Assembly (NCBI GenBank): GCA_030674155.1
Contig: CM060334.1
Span: forward strand, 23,774,455-23,821,954
Length of the DNA stretch: 47,500 nucleotides
Reading direction: 5' to 3'
Source: Stramonita haemastoma
Lineage: Eukaryota; Mollusca; Gastropoda; Neogastropoda; Muricidae
In this document: positions 18,813 to 29,245 of the stretch, piece by piece
Layout: every line of letters starts with the position of its first letter
How positions within the stretch are numbered: the first letter of the stretch is position 1
The notes under the pieces: model-generated
What the model was told of the DNA's origin: nothing
Databases searched by the model: none
What the model saw: only the letters and a program-made list of their open reading frames with translations
Program-made: the position numbers and the translations under genes

Positions 18813-20619
18813 ATATTAATCTTATAAATATGAATCTTCTGTCAAAGACATGACCTACCCAAAAGCTAGACCTACAGTCGATAACCATGACCCAGGAAAC
18901 ATGAACGTCCATTTGGAATGTGTTTAAAATTGGCATAAGAAACAAAAACCATTCTCTCGGCCATTGGCATGGGAAAGGCCATGCAGCGCTTACTTGATTA
19001 TGCTGATCCCAGTTTTTATGAGAAATAAATTATACTATATATCTTGAAAATAAACATGTGTACACACTTTTCTAATCACCTCAAATTTTCATATAATAAC
19101 TACATCTTTTTAACTTACTTTTTTTTCAACTTTTCAAGTCATTGAAGTAAGTCTGTTCTGCCTTCTACAACAAACAACTGCTCAAGTAGCTGTGCCATTC
19201 TAATCTGACGGTCAACAATCCTTATAGTATTCCATTAGCATTAACAGTTTATAGTATTCCGTTACCAGTTTATGCGTTAAATGGAAAAAAGGAAACTGGC
19301 CTGGCCACCATATGCACCTCGTTCCTCTCATCTGGCTTTCATGTCTTGGCTGTGAGGCTCTACTACCCCGAGCCTTTTCCCAATTCAGAAACCGCAGATT
19401 TAGGAACTGCTTTAGACAGAAAAGCTTCTGCCAAGTTATCATTAATACACCTCTAACGTAGAGTGCATGGTAAAAACATTAACTGTTTAAACACGAAATT
19501 GAAGCATGGACAGCAACGTGCTGAGTTCAAACAACCTTACTTAAACAACAACGCTATGGCAATCTATGGGTAAAATATCAAAAATTTCAGTCATGGTGAA
19601 AAATTGGACGGATCTTAAACAATACAAAAAATGAAAGAACCTCTGCCATGTAAAATTATGTACCTGCCTGAAACAGATCAGGCAAAAGCAACGACATTTT
19701 TTTTTCAGTTTTAAAAGCTGACCTCAACGTGGGCTTTGCTATTTTAAAATTTAAAAGACCACATCCAAAAACAAAACAAAAAAATTCCCAAAGCTTACCA
19801 ATTTTGGTGACATAAATTACCATGATCGTTTTCCCGTGACATGAAATACCGATCATTATCCAAAAAAAAAACAGACCCAAACAAAATCTTTACAGTTCCT
19901 AAAAATCACAAATATTCTTCCTCATCCACAGCAGTAGTACCCACAATTTTCTATAACACCCATAGAAACTTTTTTTTGTTGGGAGGGGGTAGGGACTCTT
20001 AAGCCTGGGTTTTCCTACTGGATCCAGATTTTCCCAACAAGATGCAGAATTTTTTCCACACCTGGAATACACGTTAACACGTCCTCTTCACGCAGGCTCC
20101 GTCCTTTGCAGAGGGATTCTGGGTTCTGACACAGAGCACATGGAAGGTCCCTTTCTTACAGGATGTGCAGCTCTAAGCCAACCCATCCATCAAGGGTCCA
20201 CACCTCCACCACCCCCCCCCCCCAAGCCACGACTGCAGCACCTCTCTCTCTCTCTCCTCATCATTCACTCACCAACACACACACACACACACACATGTTT
20301 GGGATGAACATCAGCCGCATACACAAAATCTCACCCAAAAGTTGAAACCTCTCCCCAGAGGACGGGAGAAGGGGGGGGGAAAAGAAAAAAAACAAAAACA
20401 AAAAAAACCCCTGCAGGATTCATAAAACTGAACTTCTCCCCAATCACAAGCACATAATAATAATATAATAGAAGAACTCTCCCTCCGTAGTAGTATACAA
20501 GCCCTCCCTTACCCCTCCCTTTACAAACCAACCCCCACCCCCACCCCCCAAAAAAAAACCCAAAAAACCCACACACCCCAAAAAATCCTCTTTTCTATCT
20601 CTCTCCTCTTCCTCCACTC
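18813..20619. other. non-coding DNA downstream of the K2P gene
   Basis: On the minus strand this is 3' of the K2P stop codon, so it would hold the 3' UTR and flank. It includes A/C-rich tracts at 20199-20225 and 20374-20410 and (CA)n at 20275-20296. Reverse-strand AATAAA-type signals are not distinctive enough to place a polyA site. Confidence 0.4.
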
Positions 20620-21231
20620 TCACTCCTCAGACTTGTCCAGGATGCCCAGCTTGTGGCCGATCCACGACACTTGGCCAGGATCTCATCCTGCATGAGAGAG
20701 AAGCACATGGACAGGATAGCCATGCCGAACAGCACGTACACAGACCCCAAGAGCAGCTGAGCCTGCGCCTGCGAGTTCTCGAAATCCGTGCCGGGCACCA
20801 CGTCCCCGAAGCCGATCGTCGACAGCGTGATGAAGCAGAAGTAGGCAGACTGCAGCCAGTCCCACCCTTCCCACAGCCCGAAGAGAACCGCGCCGCCGAA
20901 GATGTAACCGCCGATGACGATCATGGTGATGGTCAGAGGCACCGTGATGTTCTTCTCGTCCAAGTCCTCGTCGTCTTCGTCGTCGCTGTCGTCGTCCACA
21001 CCACGGGTTCGTTGCGGGCGGGTGGCTGTGGAGGGTTTTGACGTCCAGGGGCACGATCTTCACGGCGCGGCCTGGCGGGAGAGTGGCTGTTTGTTGGAGG
21101 AGGAGGAGGGGGGGCGGGGGGTCTTGTTGCTGTCCGTGGTGGTGGTGGAGTCGGTGGGGAGGTGGCGGGCAGGCGGGAGAACTCGGTGCCCATAGGGGCC
21201 GAGCCCGCGATGACCGAGCCTTTGTCTGTGC
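20620..21231 (-). CDS. two-pore-domain K+ channel (K2P/TWK-like), last exon, with frame breaks
   Basis: This exon encodes the second half of a K2P potassium leak channel, a plasma-membrane dimer that sets resting potential. The acceptor CTGCAG precedes 21231. The uninterrupted core frame (about 20999-20667) gives an acidic linker DDDSDDEDDEDLDEKN, M3 (TVPLTITMIVIGGYIFGGA), pore helix and filter LSTIGFGDVVPG, and M4 (LLLGSVYVLFGMAILS) followed by MQDEILAK. Just after AAG the frame breaks: a missing base at 20665-20666 would restore CRWIGHKLGILDKSEE and a TGA at 20620-20622. Upstream the linker reads in changing frames: MGTEFSRLPATSPPT, then DSNKTPRPPSSSSNKQ, then KIVPLDVKTLHSHPP, then the acidic linker. 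This implies about three more single-base shifts between 21150 and 21000. The region is GC-rich against an AT-rich background. K2P membership is certain; subtype is not assigned. Confidence 0.85.
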
Positions 21232-21421
21232 CTGCAGAGAGGAGAGGAGAGAGAGAGAATAGTGTGTGAGGGCGCGTTACGTTCATGTACACATGCGGTA
21301 TGAGCATAATAAATTAGCGTGTGCGTAGGCAACTATATGAATTTCGATAAAGCATTCCTCCACAAATTCTACTCTTTACATGCTAAGTACCCATACACGA
21401 ACTCTAAGTATAGCTCATTAA

Positions 21422-21423
<2 letters not shown>

Positions 21424-21485
<62 letters not shown>
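21424..21485. repeat. (CA)n microsatellite
   Basis: About 30 perfect CA units immediately before a SINE tail. Confidence 0.95.
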
Positions 21486-21487
<2 letters not shown>

Positions 21488-21499
21488 GGAATGGATTTA

Positions 21500-21576
21500 A
21501 AATTTAAAAAAAAGAGCACAAGAGTGCTTATTCCATTATCCTCAATATAAAAGAATAAATCAAATCAAATCAATCG
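21500..21576 (+). mobile_element. SINE S1 3' tail fragment
   Basis: AGCACAAGAGTGCTTATTCC and ATTATCCTCAATATAAAAGA then AATAAATCAAATCAAATC match the tail of the full copy that follows at 21645. (CA)n runs flank it on both sides. Confidence 0.75.
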
Positions 21577-21579
21577 CTC

Positions 21580-21581
<2 letters not shown>

Positions 21582-21644
<63 letters not shown>
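21582..21644. repeat. (CA)n microsatellite
   Basis: About 31 CA units, abutting the 5' end of the next SINE and replacing its A-box region. Confidence 0.95.
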
Positions 21645-21648
<4 letters not shown>

Positions 21649-21899
21649 CAGATTATTGCATTCGCGATTTGACGACCCGGGTTCGATTCCCGTTCGAGGG
21701 ATTTTTCCACTGGATTGTTAACATCAGTGCTGACTCCACTCTCCCCAAATGTCCTCGGATGAGACTATAAACCGAGGCCCCGTGCGCGAACGCACGCAGA
21801 ACATCTTGCACACACAACAACCGATACTACAAAAGGGCGACTGGATGTAAAAAAAAATAGCACGTGAGTGCCTATTCCATTATCCTCGATATAAAATAG

Positions 21900-21902
<3 letters not shown>
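21645..21902 (+). mobile_element. tRNA-derived SINE S1, nearly full length
   Basis: B box GGTTCGATTCC at 21680-21690 is preceded by GCGATTTGACGACCC. The body follows: AACATCAGTGCTGACTCC, CGGATGAGACTATAAACCGA, GCAGAACATCTTGC. The tail is AGTGCCTATTCCATTATCC then TCGATATAAAATAGATA. The A box has been overrun by the preceding (CA)n, and another (CA)n starts right at the 3' end. Confidence 0.85.

Positions 21903-21965
<63 letters not shown>
21903..21965. repeat. (CA)n microsatellite
   Basis: About 31 CA units directly appended to the SINE 3' end. Confidence 0.95.
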
Positions 21966-21966
<1 letters not shown>

Positions 21967-22816
21967 CACTGGTGTTATGCACAATGCATATATTATATTC
22001 AATCTTGTGATGATTATTCTGAATCTGAAAAAGGTCTGTGTTTTGTATGTATAATAACATTACTGAATAAAAAAAATAAACAAAAAAAAAAAAAACCACA
22101 ATGACAACTGACGTCAAATTCAATGAAGGATCTGTATTTTTTTTAACCAAAACAAAGTGTCAGGAGTTTCTGCAATAAAAAAACAAACAAACCCCAAACC
22201 AGAAACAAAACAAGAAAAAGCATAGACATTAACAAAATCTAAAATAGGCAAGAATGCTGAATATTTTCAATCAAATCATACACCGAAGCAACACCAACCC
22301 AAAACACACCGTACATACTCTCATCATTTACAAACATACTCTAAATAAAACGATGCTGCTAACCCGTAATGAACTCTTAGAGCTTCATACACATTGCAAT
22401 AGATCTTTTTTTTCTGCAATTGCCACCTAAACCACAAAAAAATAAACTGCGCGAGATAATTTCCACAATCAGGGACCTGTTTTGTTTCCCCCCCACAAAA
22501 AAAATAATATCAAGCTAATTTCGGCCCGGTAAATGTCTGCGGAATCTGGATCTGTGCCCGGAAATCATGGCTACGGGGAACTGACTGTACTGTACGGCAT
22601 TGCATGGCAATCACAGCCACAGAACAGATTAATCTGCCTGCAATAATCGTCAGACTCATTATCACACGGAATACTGACAAAGTACCCGGGGTCGGTGGGT
22701 GCGTGGTGTCCAAGACTCGTTAGATTTGACCTGGGTGCAAATATTCACTGTACAGTAGTAACACAGGCATGGACTCTTACACTGTGTGCTCTTGCCTACA
22801 CACTAGTCTCCCATGC

Positions 22817-23018
22817 AAACACACACACACGCGCACACACACACACACACACACCACACACACACACACGCACGCACGCACGCACGCACGCATACCTCAC
22901 ACCTCCATGCATATACGCAATGGCACACACACTAATGTATGGTTACGCTCAAGCATGGACCTCATTTGAAAGCACGCACGCACGCACGCACGCACATACA
23001 TACTCACACACACACACA
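22817..23018. repeat. CA / CACG microsatellite cluster
   Basis: CA runs with CACGCACG tetranucleotide blocks at 22869-22892 and 22973-22995, separated by about 80 bp of unique sequence. The 180-aa plus ORF spanning it is a repeat artefact. Confidence 0.9.
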
Positions 23019-23039
23019 CCGATAATGATAATAATGATG

Positions 23040-23087
23040 ACAACAACAACAACAACAACAACAACAATAATAATAATAATAATGATG

Positions 23088-23143
<56 letters not shown>

Positions 23144-23146
23144 GAT
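23040..23146. repeat. (AAC)n then (AAT)n trinucleotide array
   Basis: About 9 ACA/AAC units followed by about 25 ATA/AAT units. Confidence 0.95.
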
Positions 23147-23454
23147 AATAGTAATAACAATGACAATTATACTAATAGAAATTGTTGATATTGCTCAAGT
23201 TATTTCTCGGTCTGGTGGTATTAATGTTCTGTTATAGGTTTTCTTTTGAATTGAATGGTTTTATTTGTTGGGCTTGTTTTATTTAGCTACTTTTAATTCT
23301 TGTTCAAGTCAAAGAGTGAACAGACTTTAAATGACTAACAAACAAACAAACAAACTAGTAGTAATACACCAACAATGATAATAACAACCCTAATATCACA
23401 ATCTTAATTTTTTTTTAAAACAAAAAAAAACACAAACCAACACCCTACCCCCCC

Positions 23455-23525
23455 CCTCACCACCACCACCACCACCACCCCCAACCCACCCACCCCAAAC
23501 CTCCCACCACCACCCCAAAACGCAC
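23455..23525. repeat. ACC-rich tract at the K2P donor end of the intron
   Basis: C runs and (ACC)n on the plus strand (GGT/GTGG on the gene strand) directly follow the proposed donor. They make the exact exon end hard to fix. Confidence 0.8.
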
Positions 23526-23810
23526 CCGCAATAGCAGCAGTACCATCTCCTCCCCCTTGACCCGAACCAGACCCTAGCTTCTGCTGCTGCTGCTGCTGTT
23601 TCTGCAGCTCCCTCTCTCGGTCCTTGTCCCTCCGGCGCCGGCTGCGGCAGCAACCGCAGCAGCAGATCTTGCTGTAGATGAAGCGGAAGATGTCCGCCAG
23701 CACATCGCCGATGTTGGCCAGACAGAGCAGCATCAGGGGAATCCCCAGCACGGCGTACGCGATGCACACCAGGCGGCCCCATACCGTCTTCGGGGCGATA
23801 TGGCCGTAAC
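23526..23810 (-). CDS. two-pore-domain K+ channel (K2P/TWK-like), pore-1/M2 exon
   Basis: The acceptor TGCACAG precedes 23810. The exon opens GT-TAC-GGC, so the first Gly codon of the pore-1 GYG filter is split by the intron after its first base. An intron at this filter position is a hallmark shared by many K2P genes. It reads YGHIAPKTVWGRL, M2 (VCIAYAVLGIPLMLLCLAN), IGDVLADIFRFIYSKICCC, then a basic stretch RSRRRRDKDRERE and a Gln run (QKQQQQQQK). The donor is probably CGG|GTGCGT at 23526/23525, leaving phase 1 as the last exon needs; GGG|GTCAAG at 23562 is an alternative in the same phase. M1 and the first half of pore 1 lie in an upstream exon not found in the window. This exon has no frame break. 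Confidence 0.88.
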
Positions 23811-23884
23811 CTGTGCACGCATGCAAGGAGGAGGAGGACGATACAATTATTATAGTGAGATATTATTAGTTTTTAGTTTCGTTG

Positions 23885-24295
23885 TGTGGTTGGTGGTGGT
23901 AAGGTTGGTGGTTGTATGGTGGTGGTGGTGAGGTGTGGTGGTGGTGGTGGTGGTGGTGGTAAGGTGGTGGTGTGGTGGTGGTTGTAAGTTGGTGGTGGTG
24001 GTGGTGGTGGTGGATGGTAAGGTGGTGGTGGTGGTGGTGGTAAGTAGCGGTGGTAGGTAGCAGTGGTAGTAAGGGTGGTAAATGTAAGTGGTGGTATTGT
24101 TGGGTGCTGGTGGTAAGGTGGTAGGGGTGGTGGTAGGGTAGCCGTGGTAGTAAGGGTGGTAAATGTAAGTGCTGGTAGTGTTTGGTGGTTGTGGTATTGG
24201 TAAGGTGTTGGTGGTGTTGGTGGTAGGGTAGCCGTGGTAGTAAGTGTGGTAAATGTAAGTGGTGGTGGTGTTGATTGGTGGTGAAAAGGCCGTGG
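23885..24295. repeat. (GGT)n / (GTAAGGTGGT) complex minisatellite
   Basis: GGT trinucleotides are mixed with a longer unit containing GGTAGTAAG-GTGGTAAATGTAA, present three times (about 24067, 24146, 24235). The minus-strand His/Thr/Pro-rich ORFs over it are artefacts. Confidence 0.9.
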
Positions 24296-24445
24296 TGGCG
24301 GCGGAGGTGTAATGCACACGTACTATGAAGCTGCCTCAGAATATGTAACCCCATACCATGCGACACATTATACCATCTGCAGTACTATGTGTTCATACCC
24401 CTTGACATTGGAACGACCGACATGGATCCTTAACATACCATCGAC

Positions 24446-24483
24446 AATAGTAGTAGTAGTAATACCTTACCATAGAAAATAAC

Positions 24484-24542
<59 letters not shown>

Positions 24543-24553
24543 AAGTAGTTGTT

Positions 24554-24596
<43 letters not shown>

Positions 24597-24620
24597 GAGG
24601 AGGAGGAGGAGGAGGAATAG
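24446..24620. repeat. (AGT)n then (AGG)n trinucleotide array
   Basis: About 45 AGT/TAG units with one TTG interruption near 24551, ending in about 7 AGG units. Confidence 0.95.
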
Positions 24621-24746
24621 GAGTAGTAGTAGCAGCAGTAACAGAGAAGGTACCAGTAAGAGGAAGAGGCTGTAGAAAAGGACTGGAGGTGGTGGGGTGG
24701 TGGTGGTGGTTGTAGTAAGCAACAGCAGTAGATGTAGCAGCTCGTG

Positions 24747-24920
24747 TGCGCGCGCACACACACAACACACATACACACGCACGTGCGCGCGCGCGCACAC
24801 ACACACACACGCAACAACGTATGTGTATATGCGCAAACACATTCATGATTATGCACGTATAATTATGTGCCAGAATGCATACACACACATGCGCGCGCAC
24901 ACACACATACGCATGCACAC
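24747..24920. repeat. CA / CG alternating purine-pyrimidine cluster
   Basis: CGCGCACACAC and GTGCGCGCGCGCGCACAC stretches, candidate Z-DNA-forming sequence. Confidence 0.85.
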
Positions 24921-24979
24921 AAATTATTTGAAATCTAGTATTTGAAAAAAATCTAACCTTTATCAACTCATTAATTACA

Positions 24980-24998
24980 CCCCCCCCCCCCCCCCCCC
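24980..24998 (+). repeat. poly-C tract
   Basis: About 19 consecutive C. Confidence 0.9.
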
Positions 24999-25262
24999 TT
25001 ACAAAAAACAAAAAACAAAATCCGTCAGTTTTTCTCTTTCAACCACGCTCCACTCTAATTGTTGTGAATGTCCCAGCGGAGATTTTTGATGTAGTCCACA
25101 CCACCCCTCGTCCACTGCACTCTTTAAGTAGCAGCTTGCATGAGAAACGTGCGTAAGCAAAGTGCGGTATGAGTGTTATTACCCCCAAGTTTCAGGACTG
25201 TATGTATATAAATTATACTGTACAACCAGTGTTGATAAGACAGGCCACACTGGCCAATGGTC

Positions 25263-25281
25263 AGAGAGAGAGAGAGGGGGG

Positions 25282-25359
<78 letters not shown>

Positions 25360-25396
25360 CAAGGCAAGGCAAGGCAAGGCAAGGCAAGGCAAGGCA
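25263..25396. repeat. (AG)n array followed by (AGGCA)n
   Basis: About 45 AG units interrupted near the start, passing into about 8 copies of the pentamer AGGCA, which abut a SINE tail. Confidence 0.95.
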
Positions 25397-25470
25397 AAAT
25401 ATTTTATTCGAGGATAATAGATAAGCACTTGTGTGCTTTTTTACATCCAGTCCCCGCCCTTTTCAGGGAT
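25397..25470 (-). mobile_element. SINE S1 3' fragment
   Basis: AATATTTTATTCGAGGATAA, TAGATAAGCACTTGTGTGC and ACATCCAGTCCCCGCCCTTT match the tail and 3' body of the family in reverse orientation; truncated after about 75 bp. Confidence 0.75.
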
Positions 25471-26043
25471 ACATCAAGTTGAAAAAATACTAAACAATAA
25501 AGCTTTATGCAAACCAAACAACACATAAGAATAAGGACACTATATATGATAAGGTAATAAAAATGCACTCGATCAGAAGACAAAAATCAGAAGTCACAAT
25601 AAAAGATTTTGATAATGAAAGAATAGAAAAGTGTTAATAGGTAAAGAGCAAACAAGAGAAGAGAATAAACAACTGAAAACATCAATCCACCACCATCTGT
25701 CAAAAATTATACATGTGACATAAATCATACATTTGGATAAAAGGGGGAAAAATTTTTTTAAAACTAATATCCTTATTGGAGGGGGGGGGGGGGGGGGGAG
25801 ATACTGCCAATAAAAATATAAATAAAATCAACAATTATAATGATCCAAATACCAAAAGTAAGGAACCATACCAAGTATCAAACAACAGGCAAGAATTAAC
25901 ACAGAGATACAATATTAAGGTAATGTTATAAAGTCACTGATTCAGAAACGAAAATGAGAAGTAAGAATCAATGATGATTTTGAGTTGAATAAAGAAAGCA
26001 AGAAAAACAAAGAAAAAAACAAAAACAAAACAAAACAAAACAA

Positions 26044-26045
<2 letters not shown>
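25471..26045. other. A-rich DNA, no gene seen
   Basis: AT-rich sequence with a G18 run at 25781-25798 and an AAAC-rich stretch before the next (AG)n. Confidence 0.45.

Positions 26046-26115
<70 letters not shown>
26046..26115. repeat. (AG)n microsatellite
   Basis: About 35 AG units, directly joined to the A-rich end of the SINE that follows. Confidence 0.95.
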
Positions 26116-26119
<4 letters not shown>

Positions 26120-26375
26120 ATTTATTTATTTATTCTTTTATATCGAGGATAACAGAATAAGCAATCATGTGCTTTTTTTCATCCGGTCCCCGTGTGTATG
26201 CAGTTTTGTCAATATTGTCATCTGTTCCCACCGGCACACGATGGCCTACTCTTACGAAAAGCGGAACAGGATTTAACGTGTGCGCAAGATGTTCTGCGTG
26301 CGTTCGCGAGGAGAGAGAGAGAGAGAGAGAGATTTTGGCCTGAATCCACGGGCACTGGTAGGATTCAAACCTGAA
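26116..26375 (-). mobile_element. SINE S1, nearly full length, with an internal (GA)n
   Basis: On the plus strand: TTTATTTATT, TATCGAGGATAACAGAATAA, CCCCGTGTGTATGCAG, CACCGGCACACGATGGCC, GTGCGCAAGATGTTCTGCGT. After a (GA)n insertion at 26311-26332 comes GGATTCAAACC (about 26351), the reverse complement of a degenerate B box. The A box is not recognisable. Confidence 0.8.
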
Positions 26376-26639
26376 TTTTTACAGGATTTTTTTTTTACGC
26401 CAAAGTTTAGAAGTTTGAAACGGCACTTGCTCGACTGTTGCGGCCATGACAAAAAGTTGGACGGGAACTCGAGTAATAACGACTAGCAATGTGGGCCTGC
26501 ATACAGTGGGAAACACCTTACAGCAGCAGGCCCCAATGGCCACATGACCTGCAGCAGCATTATCCGTCTTCCTTTAGCCGCTCAATAATGCAGGTCCTGT
26601 TTTCGCTCCTTCCCTAAGGTAAAGACATTAGTGCGCACT
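26376..26639. other. short non-repetitive spacer
   Basis: No gene or repeat seen. Confidence 0.4.
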
Positions 26640-26705
26640 TGCACACACACACGCACACACACATACACACACACGCGCGCGCGCGCGCGACACACGCACA
26701 CACAT

Positions 26706-26750
<45 letters not shown>

Positions 26751-26883
26751 CTGATATTTTTTTTGGGAGGACGGGAGGTCTTTGAGGGGAGGGGGAGGGG
26801 GGGTGCTTTTCCCTAACCAGGGCAAGGGTCGGATGAAAAAAAAGTATGTGCATGCTTACTCTGTTATCCTTGGAAAATATTCA

Positions 26884-26964
<81 letters not shown>
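26640..26964. repeat. CA/CG and (CT)n microsatellite cluster
   Basis: CA and CGCGCG (26640-26703), then (CT)n (26706-26748), about 130 bp of G-rich spacer, then (CT)n at 26888-26964 (about 38 units). Confidence 0.92.
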
Positions 26965-26967
<3 letters not shown>

Positions 26968-27224
26968 CTTCACCCCCCAAATCCCCCTACACTCGAAGTA
27001 TGGTATTACACCATGTAAAGGGGTGGAGATAAGGAGGGGGTATAACTCATACAGGAGGGAGAAGGGGGGGGGGGAAGTAATCCAGCCTTCTCCAAAAGCC
27101 ATATGTTCAACCAGACATGCTACCTATGCCTCGTCCCTTGAGACACGGGTCATATATCACACGAGGAGGAAAATAATAGCCGCAGTATAACATCGTGGTC
27201 AGAAGTGGTGGTGATGCCAAATAC
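26965..27224. other. short non-repetitive spacer
   Basis: No gene seen; G-rich at 27064-27075. Confidence 0.4.
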
Positions 27225-27339
27225 ACGCGCGCGCACGCCCACGCGCGCACGCCCACGCGCGCACACACACACACACGACACACACACATACATACACACA
27301 CACACGACACACACGACACACACACACACACACACACAC

Positions 27340-27375
<36 letters not shown>
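27225..27375. repeat. CG/CA alternating cluster
   Basis: CGCGCGCACGCCCACGCGCG followed by CA runs interrupted by CGACACAC. Confidence 0.92.
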
Positions 27376-27376
<1 letters not shown>

Positions 27377-27647
27377 CGATGTGGGGACACTATAATCTCC
27401 CTCCAGCCTGCAATGGTCTCAGGTTGCTTTAAAACCCACGGTCATTCTATGGATCTATACCTATGTAATCCATTTACCTGTCCAAAGTGGCCCCAGAAAT
27501 GTGATAGTGGAACTGAAGATTATGTTTTTCTGCCTGCTTGCTTGTCTGTCTGTTGTTGCCGTATGTTTTTGAAGTCTGCTCACATCGACAGTGATGTTAA
27601 GACTAGTAATACTGTTGTCTGTCTCAGATTTAGTACGTTTGTGTCGC

Positions 27648-27648
27648 A

Positions 27649-27732
<84 letters not shown>

Positions 27733-27750
27733 GGCAGGCAGGCAGGCGAG
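27648..27750. repeat. (CA)n with GCAG tail
   Basis: About 40 CA units ending in (GCAG)n. Confidence 0.95.
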
Positions 27751-27829
27751 CGCATGTACAATGTATGCACGCATGCATGAACACATGATAATAGGAGACC
27801 TATAGCAAACATGTCTGCGCTCTGTGGGT

Positions 27830-28186
27830 GTTTATTTTATTTTATTTATTTATTCTTTTATATCTAGGATAATGGAATAAGCAGCACTCATGTGCTTTTT
27901 TTTTTACATCGAGTCCCCGTGTGCATGCAGTTTGTAAATATCTGTTCTCACCGGCACACGATGGCCTACTCTTACGGAAAGCGGAACAGGATTTAACGTG
28001 TGCGCAAGATGTTCTGCGTGCGTTTACACACGGGGCCTCGGTTAATAGTCTCATCCGAAGGACTTTCGGGGAGAGTCGAGTCAGCACTGATGTTAGGCCT
28101 AACTCCAGGAGAAAAAACCCCTCGAACAGGAATCGAACCCGGGTCGTCAAATTGCGAGCGCAATGTTCTGACCACTAGGCTCTGTG
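27830..28186 (-). mobile_element. tRNA-derived SINE S1, full-length reference copy
   Basis: Read on the minus strand it starts with a tRNA-like head containing the A-box region GAGCCTAGTGGTCAGAAC (about 28183-28166) and B box GGGTTCGATTCC (28140-28129). It continues CATCAGTGCTGACTCG, GGATGAGACTATTAACCGAG, GCAGAACATCTTGCGCACAC, CGTGTGCCGGTGAGAACAG and TGCATGCACACGGGGACTCG, and ends TCCATTATCCTAGATATAAA plus an AATAAATAAAATAAA tail. Length is about 355 bp. All other S1 fragments in the window align to parts of it. A (GT)n/(GCGT)n array begins right at its 5' end. Confidence 0.88.
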
Positions 28187-28242
28187 TGTGTATGTGTGCG
28201 TGCGTGCGTGCGTGCGTGCGTGCGTGTGTGCGTGTGCGTGAG
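28187..28242. repeat. GT / (GCGT)n microsatellite
   Basis: GTGTGTGTATGTG followed by GCGT repeats, directly adjoining the SINE head. Confidence 0.9.
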
Positions 28243-28244
28243 TC

Positions 28245-28338
28245 AAAATCAAAGTCACTTTTATTCCAGATCGCACATTGATAGTGTATGTGCTTTGTTT
28301 TTTCATTAAGCCACCTATCTGTACAATTAAAATAAAAC
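28245..28338 (-). mobile_element. 3' end of a non-LTR retrotransposon (LINE-like), copy 1
   Basis: Read on the minus strand: AGATAGGTGGCTTAATGAAA, AAACAAAGCA, ATCTGGAATAAAAGTG, ACTTTGATTTTGACTC. The copy at 36322-36412 has the same order: AGATAGACGGCTTGATGAAA, AAAAGCA, ATCTGGAAATAAAATT, TTGACTTTGACTTT. A short 3' end with a TTTGAC-repeat tail is typical of LINE families such as CR1-like elements. The call is by shared structure; no reverse transcriptase is present. Confidence 0.6.
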
Positions 28339-28355
28339 ACACCAGAATGTATTTT

Positions 28356-28600
<245 letters not shown>

Positions 28601-28753
28601 ACAAGAAAAAAAAAAGACAAAAGGCAGAATACAAAGCAAGCAGGTAATCAAACCCAACAAAACTGCTGCAATTAAGCAAAGGGGACAAGACAAACAGTCC
28701 GCCATGATAAGACACACCATCACCACACAGTCAAAACAAAACCAAAACATAAA

Positions 28754-28990
28754 AAGGTTTTGACACCTAAGTGCTGGCAAAAAAAAAAGAAGAAATATAA
28801 AAAAAAAAGTTTTGACACGTAAACGCACGTAAAGAGAGAAGAAGAAAAAGAAATAAAAGAAAAAAAAAGGTTTTAACACGCAAGCGCAGGTAAAGAAAGA
28901 AGAAGAAAAAGAAATAAAAGAAAGAAAAAAAAGGTTTTGACACGTAAACGCAGGTAAAGAAAGAAGAAGAAGAAGAAGAAAGAAGAAGAA
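28754..28990. repeat. 67-bp minisatellite, about 3.5 copies
   Basis: The unit AAAGGTTTTGACACGTAAAC then GCAGGTAAAGAAAGAAGAAG and AAAAAGAAATAAAAGAAA starts at about 28754, 28808, 28868 and 28930. Copies diverge mainly by A-run length and single substitutions (GACACC/GACACG/AACACG). Confidence 0.85.
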
Positions 28991-29245
28991 GAGAAGAAGG
29001 AAGAGAGAAGAAGAAGAAAGAAGAAATTAAATAAACAAAAAACCAAAAAACCCCAGACCATGACATTGTTGTGGCAACGCAAAAGGACAAACACTGCCCC
29101 ACACCACTGAGATTGATCACAGAACCAAGAGGACGGGAAGAGCATTCAGAAGACTTTGGTGAAGTGGGGAAAAGGACAGTCATTAAAACTAATTAAATGA
29201 ATTTAGAGTTGAGCATAAGGATTGATGGTAAGACTTAGTAGGTTC
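28991..29245. other. spacer, GAA-rich then non-repetitive
   Basis: GAAGAA trinucleotides to about 29025, then about 200 bp of ordinary sequence; no gene seen. Confidence 0.45.

Larger units (their letters stand above)
21232..23525 (-). other. K2P intron between the pore-1/M2 exon and the last exon
   Basis: On the minus strand it begins GTGCGT (if the 23526 donor is right) and ends TCTCTGCAG. It is filled with a SINE, a SINE tail, three long (CA)n arrays and CACG/AAC/AAT repeats listed separately. Between these, 21966-22816 and 23150-23400 are AT-rich with no feature seen. Confidence 0.55.
23811..24980. other. K2P upstream intron, dominated by trinucleotide arrays
   Basis: The unique sequence is limited to about 24300-24440 and short linkers. 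No candidate for the missing M1 exon is visible. Confidence 0.5.

Noticed and set aside
21671..21690. tRNA gene suggested by the perfect B box GGTTCGATTCC
   Set aside because: No cloverleaf can be completed; the sequence is the head of a SINE repeated elsewhere in the window.
28129..28183. tRNA gene on the minus strand from the A- and B-box match
   Set aside because: It is the head of a full-length SINE with body and A-rich tail, and the acceptor stem does not pair.
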